Origin: Spongiibacteraceae bacterium UBA5047
GTDB lineage: Bacteria; Pseudomonadota; Gammaproteobacteria; Pseudomonadales; Spongiibacteraceae
DNA: 14,984 nucleotides
NCBI GenBank assembly: GCA_002415025.1
Contig: DIBR01000005.1
Coordinates: 3,076 to 18,059 of the forward strand
Reading direction: 5' to 3'
A program made the translations under genes and the position numbers. Position 1 is the first letter of the stretch. Each line of letters starts with the position of its first letter. Shown here in pieces: positions 1-6,540 of the stretch. Under the pieces are notes generated by a model. It was not told where the DNA came from. It saw only the letters and a list, made by a program, of their open reading frames with translations, and made no database searches.

Positions 1-1739
1 ACCTGCACGGCATCTACGGTGCCATTCAGGACAACGCCATGCTGTCCAAATGGGCTGGCGGTCTGGGCAACGACTGGACCCCTGTGCGCGCACTGGGCTC
101 CTACATCAAAGGCACCAACGGTAAATCACAGGGCGTTGTGCCCTTCCTGAAAGTGGTGAACGACACCGCCGTTGCGGTTAACCAGGGCGGCAAGCGCAAG
201 GGCGCCGTGTGTGCCTACCTCGAAACCTGGCACCTCGATATTGAAGAGTTTCTGGAGCTGCGCAAAAACACCGGCGACGACCGCCGCCGCACCCACGACA
301 TGAACAGCGCCAACTGGGTACCCGACCTCTTTATGAAGCGCGTATTTCAGGACGGCCAGTGGACCCTGTTCTCGCCGAGCAACACGCCCGACCTGCACGA
401 CCTGTACGGCAAAGCCTTTGAAGAGCGCTACGAAGAATACGAGCGCATGACCCAAACCGGCGAACTGAAACTGTTCAAGCGCGTTAAAGCTGCCGACCTG
501 TGGCGCAAAATGCTGAGCATGCTGTTTGAAACCGGCCACCCCTGGATCACCTTTAAAGATCCCTGCAACCTGCGCAGCCCGCAGCAGCACGCCGGCGTGG
601 TGCACTCGTCCAACCTGTGTACCGAAATCACGCTCAACACCAACAACGAAGAAATTGCCGTGTGTAACCTGGGCTCGGTGAACCTCGCCCAGCACACCGA
701 CGAAAACGGTCTGGATCACGCCAAACTGGCGAAAACCATTAAGACCGCCGTACGCATGCTCGATAACGTTATCGACATCAACTACTACTCGGTGCCACAG
801 GCGAAGAACTCCAACCTCAAGCACCGCCCGGTTGGCCTTGGCATTATGGGCTTTCAGGACGCCCTGTACCGTCAGCACATTGCCTACGGCAGCGACAGCG
901 CCGTGAACTTTGCCGACCGCTCAATGGAAGCCGTGAGCTACTACGCCATTCAGGCCTCCAGTGATCTGGCAGTTGAGCGTGGCAAGTACCAGAGCTACGA
1001 CGGTTCACTGTGGAGTCAGGGTATTCTGCCCATCGACTCGCTGAGCAAACTGATTGACGAGCGCGGCGCGGATTACATTGAAGTGGATCGCACCGAAACG
1101 CTGGACTGGAAATCACTGCGCAATAAAGTGCTGAGTGATGGTATGCGCAACTCCAACGTGATGGCCATTGCACCCACCGCCACCATCGCTAACATCACCG
1201 GTGTGTCGCAATCAATCGAGCCCACTTACCAGAACCTGTACGTGAAATCGAACCTCTCCGGCGAGTTCACCGTGGTTAACCCCTACCTCGTGCGCGACCT
1301 GAAAGCGCGCGGCCTGTGGGACAGCGTGATGGTTAACGACCTCAAGTACTACGAAGGCTCGGTACAGAAGATCGACCGCGTACCGCAAGATCTGAAAGCC
1401 ATGTACGCCACCGCGTTTGAAGTGGAGCCACGCTGGCTGGTAGACGCCGCCTCGCGTCGCCAGAAATGGATCGATCAGGCCCAGTCGCTCAACCTGTATA
1501 TCGCAGGCGCCTCGGGTAAAAAGCTGGATGTGACCTACCGCATGGCGTGGTTCCGTGGCCTTAAAACCACTTACTACCTCCGCGCACTGGCAGCTACCTC
1601 TACCGAGAAATCGACCGTAGATCAGGGCACGCTCAACAAGGTGTCGTCCCAGGCCGCTGCACCGGCAGCCGCACCCACGGCAGCGCCGGTACCTCAGGCC
1701 TGCTCGCTGGACGACCCCGATTGCGAGGCTTGCCAATAA
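1..1739 (+). CDS. nrdA: Ribonucleoside-diphosphate reductase class Ia, alpha subunit (3' part)
   Basis: This is the catalytic subunit that reduces ribonucleoside diphosphates to deoxyribonucleotides in the cytoplasm, working with NrdB. The frame is already open at the left edge (first full codon at 3), so the N-terminal ATP-cone region and the first redox cysteine lie outside. About 578 C-terminal residues are visible. The radical-site motif NLCTE has its cysteine codon at 618-620, matching the E. coli N437/C439/E441 triad. The second redox cysteine (AVCNLGS) is at 663-665. A Tyr-Tyr pair at 1572-1577 (TTYYLR) matches the radical-transfer tyrosines Y730/Y731. The C-terminal tail ends in a CxxC (CEAC) after an Ala/Pro-rich linker, as expected for the swinging redox tail. 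The loop APTATIANITG and the motif IEPTYQNLY are typical of the long Pseudomonas-type enzyme. nrdB follows 159 bases downstream on the same strand. Confidence 0.97.
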   Translation, partial: LHGIYGAIQDNAMLSKWAGGLGNDWTPVRALGSYIKGTNGKSQGVVPFLKVVNDTAVAVNQGGKRKGAVCAYLETWHLDIEEFLELRKNTGDDRRRTHDMNSANWVPDLFMKRVFQDGQWTLFSPSNTPDLHDLYGKAFEERYEEYERMTQTGELKLFKRVKAADLWRKMLSMLFETGHPWITFKDPCNLRSPQQHAGVVHSSNLCTEITLNTNNEEIAVCNLGSVNLAQHTDENGLDHAKLAKTIKTAVRMLDNVIDINYYSVPQAKNSNLKHRPVGLGIMGFQDALYRQHIAYGSDSAVNFADRSMEAVSYYAIQASSDLAVERGKYQSYDGSLWSQGILPIDSLSKLIDERGADYIEVDRTETLDWKSLRNKVLSDGMRNSNVMAIAPTATIANITGVSQSIEPTYQNLYVKSNLSGEFTVVNPYLVRDLKARGLWDSVMVNDLKYYEGSVQKIDRVPQDLKAMYATAFEVEPRWLVDAASRRQKWIDQAQSLNLYIAGASGKKLDVTYRMAWFRGLKTTYYLRALAATSTEKSTVDQGTLNKVSSQAAAPAAAPTAAPVPQACSLDDPDCEACQ

Positions 1740-1740
1740 T

Positions 1741-1785
1741 CCCCTCTCCCCCGGGAGAGGGTTAGGGTGAGGGGAAAGCCCCCTC
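1741..1785. repeat. REP-like double hairpin between nrdA and nrdB
   Basis: A 9-base inverted repeat CCCTCTCCC/GGGAGAGGG (1742-1750 and 1753-1761) is followed by TTAGGGTGAGGGG. A second stem forms from GAGGGG at 1769-1774 and CCCCTC at 1780-1785. The first CCCCTC (1741-1746) can also pair with the GAGGGG at 1769-1774. Its opposite strand would translate as SPHPNPLPGERG, a peptide often seen in spurious reading frames made by this widespread proteobacterial palindromic repeat. It starts one base after the nrdA stop, so it may attenuate or stabilise the nrdA transcript. That role is inference. Confidence 0.75.
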
Positions 1786-1898
1786 CACCCACAACCAAAT
1801 ACAGAAACAGCAGTACCCGTTAAACAGATAACAAAAGCAATGAAATGAGGTGGGTATCGATGCAACAAACCAACACAGTAAAGAACCAAGGGAACACG

Positions 1899-3254
1899 AT
1901 GTTAAGCTGGGACGAATACAACACCGACGACGCCTTAGACGCGCTCACCTCAAAATCCAAAATGCCACCGCCTCCGCCGCCTGCTGAGAAGACTGAGTCC
2001 TCGGCCGGTGCACAACCGGCATCTGCAGCTGCCCAGCCCGAGCGAGTGCAAGAAACCGCTCCGGCTGCGTATACCGAGACACAGCCTGCAATGCCGGCGG
2101 CGGAACCAACAGCCGTTGCGCCCATGGAATCTATCGGCGAAGAAGAAATTGCCGACGAATCCCTGCAGGCCCGCGCCGAAAAAGCCCTTGAGCAGCTCGA
2201 CGTAACCGCCGGGCTGGAAGAACTGGACATGGGCGCCGCCCGCATTCAGGTAGACGACAAGCGCATCATCAACTGCCGCGCCGACGTTAACCAGCTGGTG
2301 CCCTTCAAGTACGACTGGGCCTGGCAGAAATACCTCGACGGCTGCGCCAACCACTGGATGCCGCAAGAAGTGAACATGACCGCAGACATCTCTCTGTGGA
2401 AAAACCCCGAAGGCCTCACCGAAGACGAGCGGCGCATTGTTATGCGCTCACTCGGTTACTTCTCCACTGCCGACTCACTCGTGGCCAACAATTTGGTACT
2501 GGCTGCCTATCGCCACATCACCAACCCCGAGTGCCGCCAGTACCTGCTGCGCCAGTCCTTTGAAGAAGCCATTCACACCCACGCCTACCAGTACTGCGTA
2601 GAGTCGCTGGGCATGGACGAAGGCGAAGTGTTCAACATGTACCGCGAGCTGCCCTCCATCGCCAAAAAAGCGGCCTGGAGCCTCAAGCACACCGCAGCAC
2701 TGAGCGACCCCACCTTCAAAACCGGCACCCCCGAAACCGATCAGGAACTGCTGCGCAACCTGATCGGCTTCTACGCCGTTACCGAAGGCGTATTCTTCTA
2801 CTGTGGCTTTACCCAGATTCTCTCCATGGGCCGCCGCAACAAAATGACCGGCGTTGCCGAGCAGTTCCAGTACATCCTGCGCGACGAGTCCATGCACCTT
2901 AACTTTGGCATCGACCTGATCAACCAGATCAAACTGGAAAACCCCCACCTGTGGAGCGAACAATTCCAGCAGGAAGTGGCCCAGATGATTGTGGAAGGCA
3001 CCCAGCTCGAAATCGAATACGCCCGCGACTCCATGCCGCGCGGTGTACTCGGCATGAATGCCGGCATGATGGAACAGTACCTGCACTTTATTGCCAACCG
3101 CCGTTTGAACCAGCTCGGTTTGAAAGAGCAATTCCCCGGTGCGCAAAACCCCTTCCCGTGGATGAGCGAGATTATGGATTTGCGTAAGGAGAAGAATTTC
3201 TTTGAGACTCGGGTTATTGAGTATCAGACGGGGGGGGCACTAAGCTGGGAATAA
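1899..3254 (+). CDS. nrdB: Ribonucleoside-diphosphate reductase class Ia, beta subunit
   Basis: This subunit carries the diiron-tyrosyl radical that starts catalysis in NrdA. The start is placed at ATG 1899 because family members of this type begin MLSWDEY-like and an AAGGGA stretch lies just upstream. ATG 1845 and 1860 are in-frame alternatives adding 18 or 13 residues. All metal ligands are present: D192, E223, H226, E296, E330 and H333. Their spacings (31 from D192 to E223, 34 from E296 to E330) equal those in E. coli NrdB. The radical tyrosine is Y230 in the motif EAIHTHAY. Residues about 10-105 form an N-terminal extension, first Pro/Ala/Glu-rich low complexity (with a run of six prolines), then an acidic likely helix. 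This places the core about 108 residues later than in E. coli. The extension is not a recognisable ATP-cone. Length is 451 residues. Confidence 0.97.
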   Translation: MLSWDEYNTDDALDALTSKSKMPPPPPPAEKTESSAGAQPASAAAQPERVQETAPAAYTETQPAMPAAEPTAVAPMESIGEEEIADESLQARAEKALEQLDVTAGLEELDMGAARIQVDDKRIINCRADVNQLVPFKYDWAWQKYLDGCANHWMPQEVNMTADISLWKNPEGLTEDERRIVMRSLGYFSTADSLVANNLVLAAYRHITNPECRQYLLRQSFEEAIHTHAYQYCVESLGMDEGEVFNMYRELPSIAKKAAWSLKHTAALSDPTFKTGTPETDQELLRNLIGFYAVTEGVFFYCGFTQILSMGRRNKMTGVAEQFQYILRDESMHLNFGIDLINQIKLENPHLWSEQFQQEVAQMIVEGTQLEIEYARDSMPRGVLGMNAGMMEQYLHFIANRRLNQLGLKEQFPGAQNPFPWMSEIMDLRKEKNFFETRVIEYQTGGALSWE

Positions 3255-3282
3255 TTTATCCCCAGTTGATATGCAACAATTG

Positions 3283-3305
3283 GCGCACCCTGGACCTTGG
3301 TGCGC
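3283..3305. promoter_or_regulatory. Inverted repeat upstream of the metallopeptidase gene
   Basis: GCGCACC (3283-3289) and GGTGCGC (3299-3305) form a perfect 7-base inverted repeat with a 9-base spacer. It lies between the nrdB stop and the Shine-Dalgarno sequence (AGGAGGA, 3308-3314) of the next gene. No T-run follows, so it is a poor intrinsic terminator. An operator or a leader hairpin next to the ribosome-binding site is more plausible, but not shown. Confidence 0.4.
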
Positions 3306-3322
3306 ATAGGAGGAAATCGGAG

Positions 3323-4282
3323 ATGCATCGTAAGCTGACCAAAAGTAGACTGCTACTTCAAAACCCTTATGCTTATGTCACTGATGACGGCTTCGAATAT
3401 ACTGACCCGACCGCACTGCAGGCTACAAAATCGCCGGAGAAGCCCCCAGCCCTAATACCCGCCGCACGCAAAAGTGAGGAAATATCGAGAAGCCGCTATG
3501 TGCTGCAAAATCAATATGCTCATTTAATGGGTGATGGCTCATATGAGGCTGCAAACACAAATAGTCGCGTCGACGACATTTTCATGTCGGCGATACCTCA
3601 ACGTAAAAAAGAAAACTACTCGAAGAAAGACATTGCGAGCCTAGTAAACAGAATCCATAACATTCTATTGAAAAACAAAGATGCGATCTTTCATAGCAAT
3701 GTACCAAACTCGCCCTCCGACCTACTCAGCCCGACCATAGTACTAAATCACATGGGCTATCAGTGCGAAACTCATGGCTCACTCGGCCTACTCGAATCAG
3801 GGAATAACCGCAGCAAGGTCGCAGGGATGCTCGACAAAAAGTCAAACAAGGTGCTCATTTCCCTAGAGTTCCCCCGACACATGCAAAACTTTACCGCTGC
3901 GCATGAGCTTGGGCACGTTTTGCTTCACAGCGAAACCGGCCTACACCGGGACATCGCTGTTGACGGCTCAAAAAAGAGAACCGGGCAGGAACTTGATGCC
4001 GACATTTTCGCTTCATTACTACTGATGCCAGAAGCGTACGTAGCTAAGCACTTCAAACTTAAGTTCAACTCCGATTGCTTCCGACTCACTCCTGAAAACA
4101 TACACATGCTCGGCGCAATAAACTCTCCAGAAAAAATTAAAAGCTTGAGAGACTTGTCTCGCACTTTGGCACGATGCAAGACGTTTAATCAAGAAAGCTC
4201 TCCGTCACTGGCTGAGCTATTTAATGTGTCGATTGAAGCCATGGCTATTCGGATAGAAGAGCTTGGCTTAGCCAAGTATTGA
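3323..4282 (+). CDS. ImmA/IrrE-family (M78) zinc metallopeptidase with duplicated N-terminal motif
   Basis: Predicted zinc peptidase of the ImmA/IrrE family, whose known members cleave XRE-type repressors (ImmA on ImmR, IrrE/PprI on DdrO). The start is ATG 3323 because a strong AGGAGGA lies 8 bases upstream; an in-frame ATG at 3266 has no such site. The zinc motif HELGH is at residues 194-198. The downstream acidic motif ELDADIFASLLLMP begins at E223 and should supply the third ligand. The C-terminus (from about 293) has the family's usual tail, LAELFNVSIEAMAIRIEELG. The first 90 residues are unusual: SRLLLQNPYAYVTDDG (8-23) and SRYVLQNQYAHLMGDG (57-72) are two copies of one motif, sharing 9 of 16 residues. 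There is no helix-turn-helix in this protein and no repressor gene beside it. Base composition is A+T-rich compared with nrdAB, suggesting acquisition by transfer. Length is 319 residues. Confidence 0.88.
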   Translation: MHRKLTKSRLLLQNPYAYVTDDGFEYTDPTALQATKSPEKPPALIPAARKSEEISRSRYVLQNQYAHLMGDGSYEAANTNSRVDDIFMSAIPQRKKENYSKKDIASLVNRIHNILLKNKDAIFHSNVPNSPSDLLSPTIVLNHMGYQCETHGSLGLLESGNNRSKVAGMLDKKSNKVLISLEFPRHMQNFTAAHELGHVLLHSETGLHRDIAVDGSKKRTGQELDADIFASLLLMPEAYVAKHFKLKFNSDCFRLTPENIHMLGAINSPEKIKSLRDLSRTLARCKTFNQESSPSLAELFNVSIEAMAIRIEELGLAKY

Positions 4283-4449
4283 GAATATCAGAATCTGGCC
4301 GCGAGGCAGGAGCCGCGAACCAGTGATCGGGTACGGATTGAATAGATAAGTTAAGTTCGATGTGCTGTAAGGCTTATCCCGCATTTAGATCATTTATAGC
4401 TTGTTCTCGTTGCTTGCTGCCACAAATAATCGAAGCAGAACGCTCGCTC

Positions 4450-5181
4450 TCAAACGGCTACAGCTGGAATCATATCCCAGACTTTTCCTTCAAGTTTTCG
4501 TCCGTTAGCCTTTTTCGTGCGCTGTTTGCCATCTTCTCCCCAGGCACCCCACTGCTTGAAGAAAAAATCAACACCAACATTCAGGCATTGATTACGAATA
4601 TTAACCACCCATTCCTCCTGCATAGGTCGCGCTCCTCTTCCTGATTCCCCGCCAACGATAACCCAGTGAATCCCCTTTAACCGCATTCGCCCAATATCTT
4701 CCAACAAGGGTTCGACGGACAAAAACCTAGTTCGAGCTTTAATAGCAAGTAAATCGGGAATACGCGGCTTTCCGTATTTTTTATCCTCAACAGATACGCC
4801 CAGCCAAACATTTTCAGGGACCAGACGTGTCTCAAAATACTCCCGCATATTACCACTGCGCTTGGTGAGTATTTGGTATGTATGGTGAGGTGTTGCTTGA
4901 ATGACATCCATAACTGCATCAATAAACGGCAGTGGGACCTCGTCTTGAAATAGATCGCTCATTGAATTAACAAAGTACATCGTTGGCTTTCGACGCTGTA
5001 GAGGTTGATTCAGGCGCTCAGGCAACAGACTCAGCTCAAAGCCATTGTCGTAGCCCGGTGCACCCATTGCCTTGAGCCGCTTCGCCATGGTTTCGGCGTA
5101 GCAATGTTTGCACCCCGGCGAAACTTTCGTGCACCCGGTTACGGGGTTCCAAGTTTGTTCAGTCCACTCGATTTTGCTCAT
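4450..5181 (-). CDS. Phage Gp37/Gp68-family (DUF5131) three-Cys-motif protein
   Basis: Member of the Gp37/Gp68 (DUF5131) family found in phages and bacterial accessory DNA. Its cysteine cluster resembles that of radical SAM enzymes, but its reaction is not known to me. C17, C24 and C27 form C-x6-C-x2-C in GCTKVSPGCKHCYAE, the three-Cys motif that names its partner. Conserved blocks follow in order: NSMSDLF (72-78), ILTKR (104-108), WLGVSVE (126-132), RFLSVEPLLEDI (152-163), WVIVGGESG (173-181) with GARPM shortly after, and FFFKQWG (206-212). The gene is full length (243 residues) and intact. Its ATG overlaps the stop of the upstream tcmP gene as ATGA (5181-5178), so the two are almost certainly co-translated. 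It is convergent with the metallopeptidase gene. An iron-sulfur cluster and SAM chemistry are inferred from the cysteine pattern, which is not the canonical C-x3-C-x2-C. Confidence 0.9.
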   Translation of the reverse strand: MSKIEWTEQTWNPVTGCTKVSPGCKHCYAETMAKRLKAMGAPGYDNGFELSLLPERLNQPLQRRKPTMYFVNSMSDLFQDEVPLPFIDAVMDVIQATPHHTYQILTKRSGNMREYFETRLVPENVWLGVSVEDKKYGKPRIPDLLAIKARTRFLSVEPLLEDIGRMRLKGIHWVIVGGESGRGARPMQEEWVVNIRNQCLNVGVDFFFKQWGAWGEDGKQRTKKANGRKLEGKVWDMIPAVAV

Positions 5182-6047
5182 TGTGAATTACCAACTAATT
5201 TATTTCTGATATGTGAGGCCGCTTTTGCGGCCAATCCCCACGCAGCGGGGTTTTCATTGGAGACAGCAAAATAAAACGAAAACAGTGGTCTACCGTTATT
5301 TTCCAGACGCATAGGTTCTCCCACATAAGGAAACAACGTTTTCAAACGCAAAGTCACCCATCGCTCCAGCTCGTCAACATTCAACCTCTGGGTCTGCAAC
5401 GAATCAATCTCCCCAAAAAGATCATTGATCGGCGGGACATCAATAGGCTTATACAAGGCGTCCATCCATTGGTCGGTGCCCAGCAGTCGGTTGAGCGTAT
5501 TCTGCCATTCCGGCCTGACCTTCGTCCCCTGCGTTGGTGTCATCCTTAAAATGACGGAAATCGGGAAGAGCAACCACAGATCCACCTTGCCAGAATCAGC
5601 GACGTACTTCAGAGTAGCCCAGTCCAACTGAGTACTGTATGGATCCAAGAGTAAAACTGCACGATCGCCTCGTTTCAGGCCCCTACAAAACTCCGGCACA
5701 AACTGATTGGCATCTTGCTGGTAAATATGAATATCCCGAGCAGGATGGTTAGCCTTTATCTTTTCCAATTCTCTGACGTGACTCGGGTTCAAGTCATTGA
5801 AATGATAGCGATCAAAACTGGGCACAACCTCCAAGGCTTTCTCTACAGAGCCACCGAAATTTTCAAGGGGCATCAACAGCGCCTGCCCTTCTTCCACCGC
5901 GGGTACATGAGAGCCTGTTCCCGCAAAAGCGTCGGCATAGTGCAGCATGAAAGGCTGATTCCTGAGCGCCTTCACGTAGAATGCGAGATAGTGCTCCAGA
6001 GCAAGCAGCTTCTTACTAGTCCAAATACCGCCAAATTGGTGTTTCAT
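5178..6047 (-). CDS. tcmP: Three-Cys-motif partner protein TcmP
   Basis: TcmP proteins are defined by occurring next to Gp37/Gp68 three-Cys proteins, as here. The start at 6047 gives a 289-residue protein beginning MKHQFGGIWTSKKL, the family's usual opening. GGAGG (6058-6062 on the complement) lies 10 bases upstream. An upstream in-frame ATG at 6098 would add 17 residues but lies upstream of the predicted transcription start, so it is rejected. YADAFAGTG (37-45) looks like a nucleotide- or SAM-binding loop, FNDLNP (83-88) like the acidic strand after it, and LLLDPYSTQLDW (132-143) like a methyltransferase DPPY-type motif. The fold therefore appears to be a Rossmann-type methyltransferase, by inference only. 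The gene stop overlaps the next start (ATGA). A LexA-like box covers the -10 element of its promoter. Confidence 0.88.
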   Translation of the reverse strand: MKHQFGGIWTSKKLLALEHYLAFYVKALRNQPFMLHYADAFAGTGSHVPAVEEGQALLMPLENFGGSVEKALEVVPSFDRYHFNDLNPSHVRELEKIKANHPARDIHIYQQDANQFVPEFCRGLKRGDRAVLLLDPYSTQLDWATLKYVADSGKVDLWLLFPISVILRMTPTQGTKVRPEWQNTLNRLLGTDQWMDALYKPIDVPPINDLFGEIDSLQTQRLNVDELERWVTLRLKTLFPYVGEPMRLENNGRPLFSFYFAVSNENPAAWGLAAKAASHIRNKLVGNSQ

Positions 6048-6068
6048 ACGGTTATCGCCTCCATGCAA

Positions 6069-6088
6069 TAATGTACAAATATACAGTA
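6069..6088. promoter_or_regulatory. LexA (SOS) box over the tcmP promoter
   Basis: On the minus strand the site reads TACTGTATATTTGTACATTA, matching the E. coli-type LexA consensus TACTGTATATATATACAGTA at 17 of 20 positions. The left CTG half is perfect; the right half has CAT instead of CAG. It covers the whole predicted -10 element and lies 21 bases upstream of the tcmP ATG, the usual place for a repressing LexA site. DNA-damage induction of tcmP and the three-Cys gene is the inference. Confidence 0.65.
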
Positions 6089-6106
6089 TTGAGATCAAAG
6101 CATCAA
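6071..6106 (-). promoter_or_regulatory. Predicted sigma70 promoter of the tcmP operon
   Basis: On the minus strand, TTGATG (6106-6101; 4 of 6 to consensus) and TATATT (6083-6078; 5 of 6) are separated by exactly 17 bases. Transcription would begin near 6071, giving a short leader that contains the GGAGG site and then ATG 6047. This independently supports the 6047 start over 6098. Confidence 0.6.
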
Positions 6107-6109
6107 AGA

Positions 6110-6126
6110 GGTCAGAGTCATTGATC
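6110..6126. repeat. Fragment of the GGGGTCAGA repeat
   Basis: GGTCAGAGTCATTGATC closely matches 8959-8976 (GGTCAGAGTTACTTGATC) in the element downstream of the cytochrome/Vgb-like gene. It lies just upstream of the tcmP -35 element, near where the A+T-rich block gives way to G+C-richer DNA. It may be a relic of a short mobile repeat at the edge of inserted DNA. The match is short, so a chance origin is possible. Confidence 0.45.
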
Positions 6127-6232
6127 CGAATTCAGGGAACATCACCATAATCCACTGGATATGGTCTTTGTGATGAACAGGGCCAGGCTCATTGAACTAT
6201 CACCCAAAAACTCCCGACCGAACCACTAATTA

Positions 6233-6508
6233 CTACGCAGCATTACGCGCCTCACGCAGTTGAAACAGATCATAGCTCGCCTGCATGGTCAGCCAGAATT
6301 CTGCTTTGCCTGCACCGATCAACTCCAGCGCCAGCGCCATCTCCGGCGTTAATGACGCGCTACCGTTAATCACACGGTTTAAGGTATTGCGGTGGCAACC
6401 GAGCTGTTCCGCTACAGTGGCAACACTGTTGAGCTTTTGACCATCCTCATCCTCAATCAGGCGCTGGCGAAGAATCCGGCCGGGGTGTGAAGGTTTGTGC
6501 ATGGGCAT
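6233..6508 (-). CDS. higA: HigA-type addiction module antitoxin / XRE-family regulator (orphan)
   Basis: DNA-binding protein of the HigA antitoxin family, which normally neutralises the mRNA interferase HigB and represses its own operon. With the start at 6508 it has 91 residues and begins MPMHKPSHPGRILRQRL; ATG 6502 is almost equally likely. Longer in-frame starts (up to 6571) run back into the upstream hydrolase gene. The helix-turn-helix spans about residues 27-50 (VATVAEQLGCHRNTLNRVING), followed by LTPEMALALE and AEFWLTMQASYDLFQ, both hallmarks of HigA. The usual HigB toxin gene would lie just upstream, but that place is taken by an alpha/beta hydrolase gene ending 32 bases before. No RelE-like frame was found downstream either. 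It is probably an orphan antitoxin or a free-standing regulator. Confidence 0.88.
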   Translation of the reverse strand: MPMHKPSHPGRILRQRLIEDEDGQKLNSVATVAEQLGCHRNTLNRVINGSASLTPEMALALELIGAGKAEFWLTMQASYDLFQLREARNAA

Positions 6509-6518
6509 AGTGTGGACC

Positions 6519-6538
6519 ATAAATGGGGGCAGATTTAT
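6519..6538. promoter_or_regulatory. Operator-like inverted repeat upstream of higA
   Basis: ATAAAT (6519-6524) and ATTTAT (6533-6538) form a perfect 6-base inverted repeat with an 8-base spacer, 10 bases upstream of the higA start. On the minus strand it lies mostly between a TTGAAA (6544-6539) and a TATGGT (6521-6516) spaced 17 bases apart, a weak promoter-like pair. If that promoter is used the mRNA would be nearly leaderless. Self-binding by the HigA-like protein is plausible but unproven. Confidence 0.35.
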
Positions 6539-6540
6539 TT

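Noticed and set aside
126..878. Minus-strand frames opposite nrdA (and similar ones opposite nrdB at 2475-3146)
   Set aside because: They are antisense shadows caused by codon bias in G+C-rich genes; the plus-strand frames carry all the conserved motifs.
1212..1889. Long minus-strand frame containing SPHPNPLPGERG
   Set aside because: It is antisense to nrdA and runs through the REP-like repeat, whose translation gives exactly this peptide; no ribosome-binding site or family resemblance.
4360..4644. Plus-strand 94-residue frame
   Set aside because: Mostly antisense to the Gp37/Gp68-family gene, with no ribosome-binding site or recognisable motif.
5217..5232. GGCCGCTTTTGCGGCC palindrome, terminator-like
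   Set aside because: It lies inside the tcmP coding sequence (codons for AAKAA-like residues), before the coupled downstream gene, and has no following T-run on the transcribed strand.
6048..6098. Longer TcmP start at 6098
   Set aside because: It lies upstream of the predicted transcription start and across the LexA box, while 6047 has GGAGG and the family's usual first residues.
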